Shown here piece after piece: positions 5,265 to 5,507 of a stretch of DNA of 5,507 nt. This DNA comes from Gammaproteobacteria bacterium (GTDB lineage: Bacteria; Pseudomonadota; Gammaproteobacteria; Steroidobacterales; Steroidobacteraceae): assembly GCA_028293725.1 (NCBI GenBank), contig JAQGOE010000338.1, positions 1 through 5,507 on the forward strand. Direction: 5' to 3'. A program made the translations under genes and the position numbers. How positions within the stretch are numbered: the stretch's first letter is position 1; the number at the start of each line of letters is the position of its first letter. The notes beneath the pieces were generated by a model. The model did not search any database and was not told the origin of the DNA. It worked only from the letters and a program-made list of their open reading frames with translations.

Positions 5265-5507
5265 GTGTCGTAGACCAACAGCCCACGAATGTTCCCGCAT
5301 ATCCGAATATCTTCACGGTGAGCTATTGCCGCGATTGTCCTGACCTCGCTGCTAAGGAGATCAATCGGCTACGCAAAGAGGAACAATTCTCCCGCGAACT
5401 GACTCGTCGGCAATCCGACTTACTAACGGGCGTAGCCAACGCTCTGAGGGGACCGCCGCCGCGACTCACTGTGTGGAGGCATTATGATACGCCGATGCTC
5501 GCGCAAG
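5261..5507 (+). CDS. Phage-like hypothetical protein with CxxC motif (partial, C-terminus off window)
   Basis: An open frame of 82 codons runs off the right edge. The GTG at 5261 overlaps the previous stop (GTGA) and has GGAG (5251-5254) exactly 6 nt upstream. An ATG two codons earlier (5255) abuts that GGAG and is less likely. Residues 21-28 read SYCRDCPD, a CxxC pair (Cys23, Cys26). A charged helix rich in Arg, Glu and Lys (about 30-50) follows, then QSDLLTGVANALRGPPPRL (51-69) and WRHYD (72-76). The segment LTGVANALRGPPP followed by an aromatic/His-Asp motif resembles small phage proteins of unknown function that I recall; this is memory, not a search. No catalytic signature is visible in the part present. 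Confidence 0.65.
   Translation, partial: MSVVDQQPTNVPAYPNIFTVSYCRDCPDLAAKEINRLRKEEQFSRELTRRQSDLLTGVANALRGPPPRLTVWRHYDTPMLAQ

Noticed and set aside
4740..5300. 186-residue minus-strand open frame
   Set aside because: It runs opposite the well-supported XF1762-like domain and the chain of small plus-strand genes, and its translation has no recognisable motif.

Overview
The window is GC-rich (roughly 60% by eye) and looks like part of an integrative or conjugative element, or a genomic island, from a GC-rich proteobacterium. Two hallmarks support this. A tyrosine recombinase (integrase) gene runs off the left edge on the minus strand. The core lipoprotein and ATPase genes of a type IVB secretion system (Dot/Icm or IncI-Tra type) lie on the plus strand in the order dotD-dotC-dotB, the same order as traH-traI-traJ of IncI plasmids. 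I cannot name the species.

Layout. Positions 1-931 (minus) hold the first 310 codons of the integrase; its catalytic-tyrosine end lies outside the window. Positions 932-1831 contain no convincing intact gene. They hold a hairpin over the integrase start, a cluster of short inverted repeats at about 986-1063, a possible gene remnant at 1250-1453 and an AT-rich stretch at 1763-1812 that probably carries the promoter of the secretion genes. Positions 1832-4365 are dotD, dotC and dotB, packed with a 3-nt gap and then a GTGA overlap. One nucleotide after dotB comes a protein whose C-terminal two thirds match the XF1762-type acetyltransferase-like family common in phages. It carries an unrecognised N-terminal extension of about 65 residues. 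Three further small genes follow, each overlapping the stop codon of the one before (ATGA, GTGA, GTGA) and each preceded by a GGAG ribosome binding site. The last runs off the right edge.

How the parts fit together. DotD and DotC are outer-membrane core components and DotB is the cytoplasmic hexameric ATPase of a conjugation or secretion machine. The tight spacing says they are co-translated with the downstream phage-like cargo genes. The divergent integrase would move the element. Noteworthy points are a DotC without any lipoprotein signal, lying in the same reading frame as dotD and separated from it by one stop codon and one sense codon; an acetyltransferase-like gene placed where IncI systems carry the next transfer genes; and a run of tiny overlapping Cys-containing genes.
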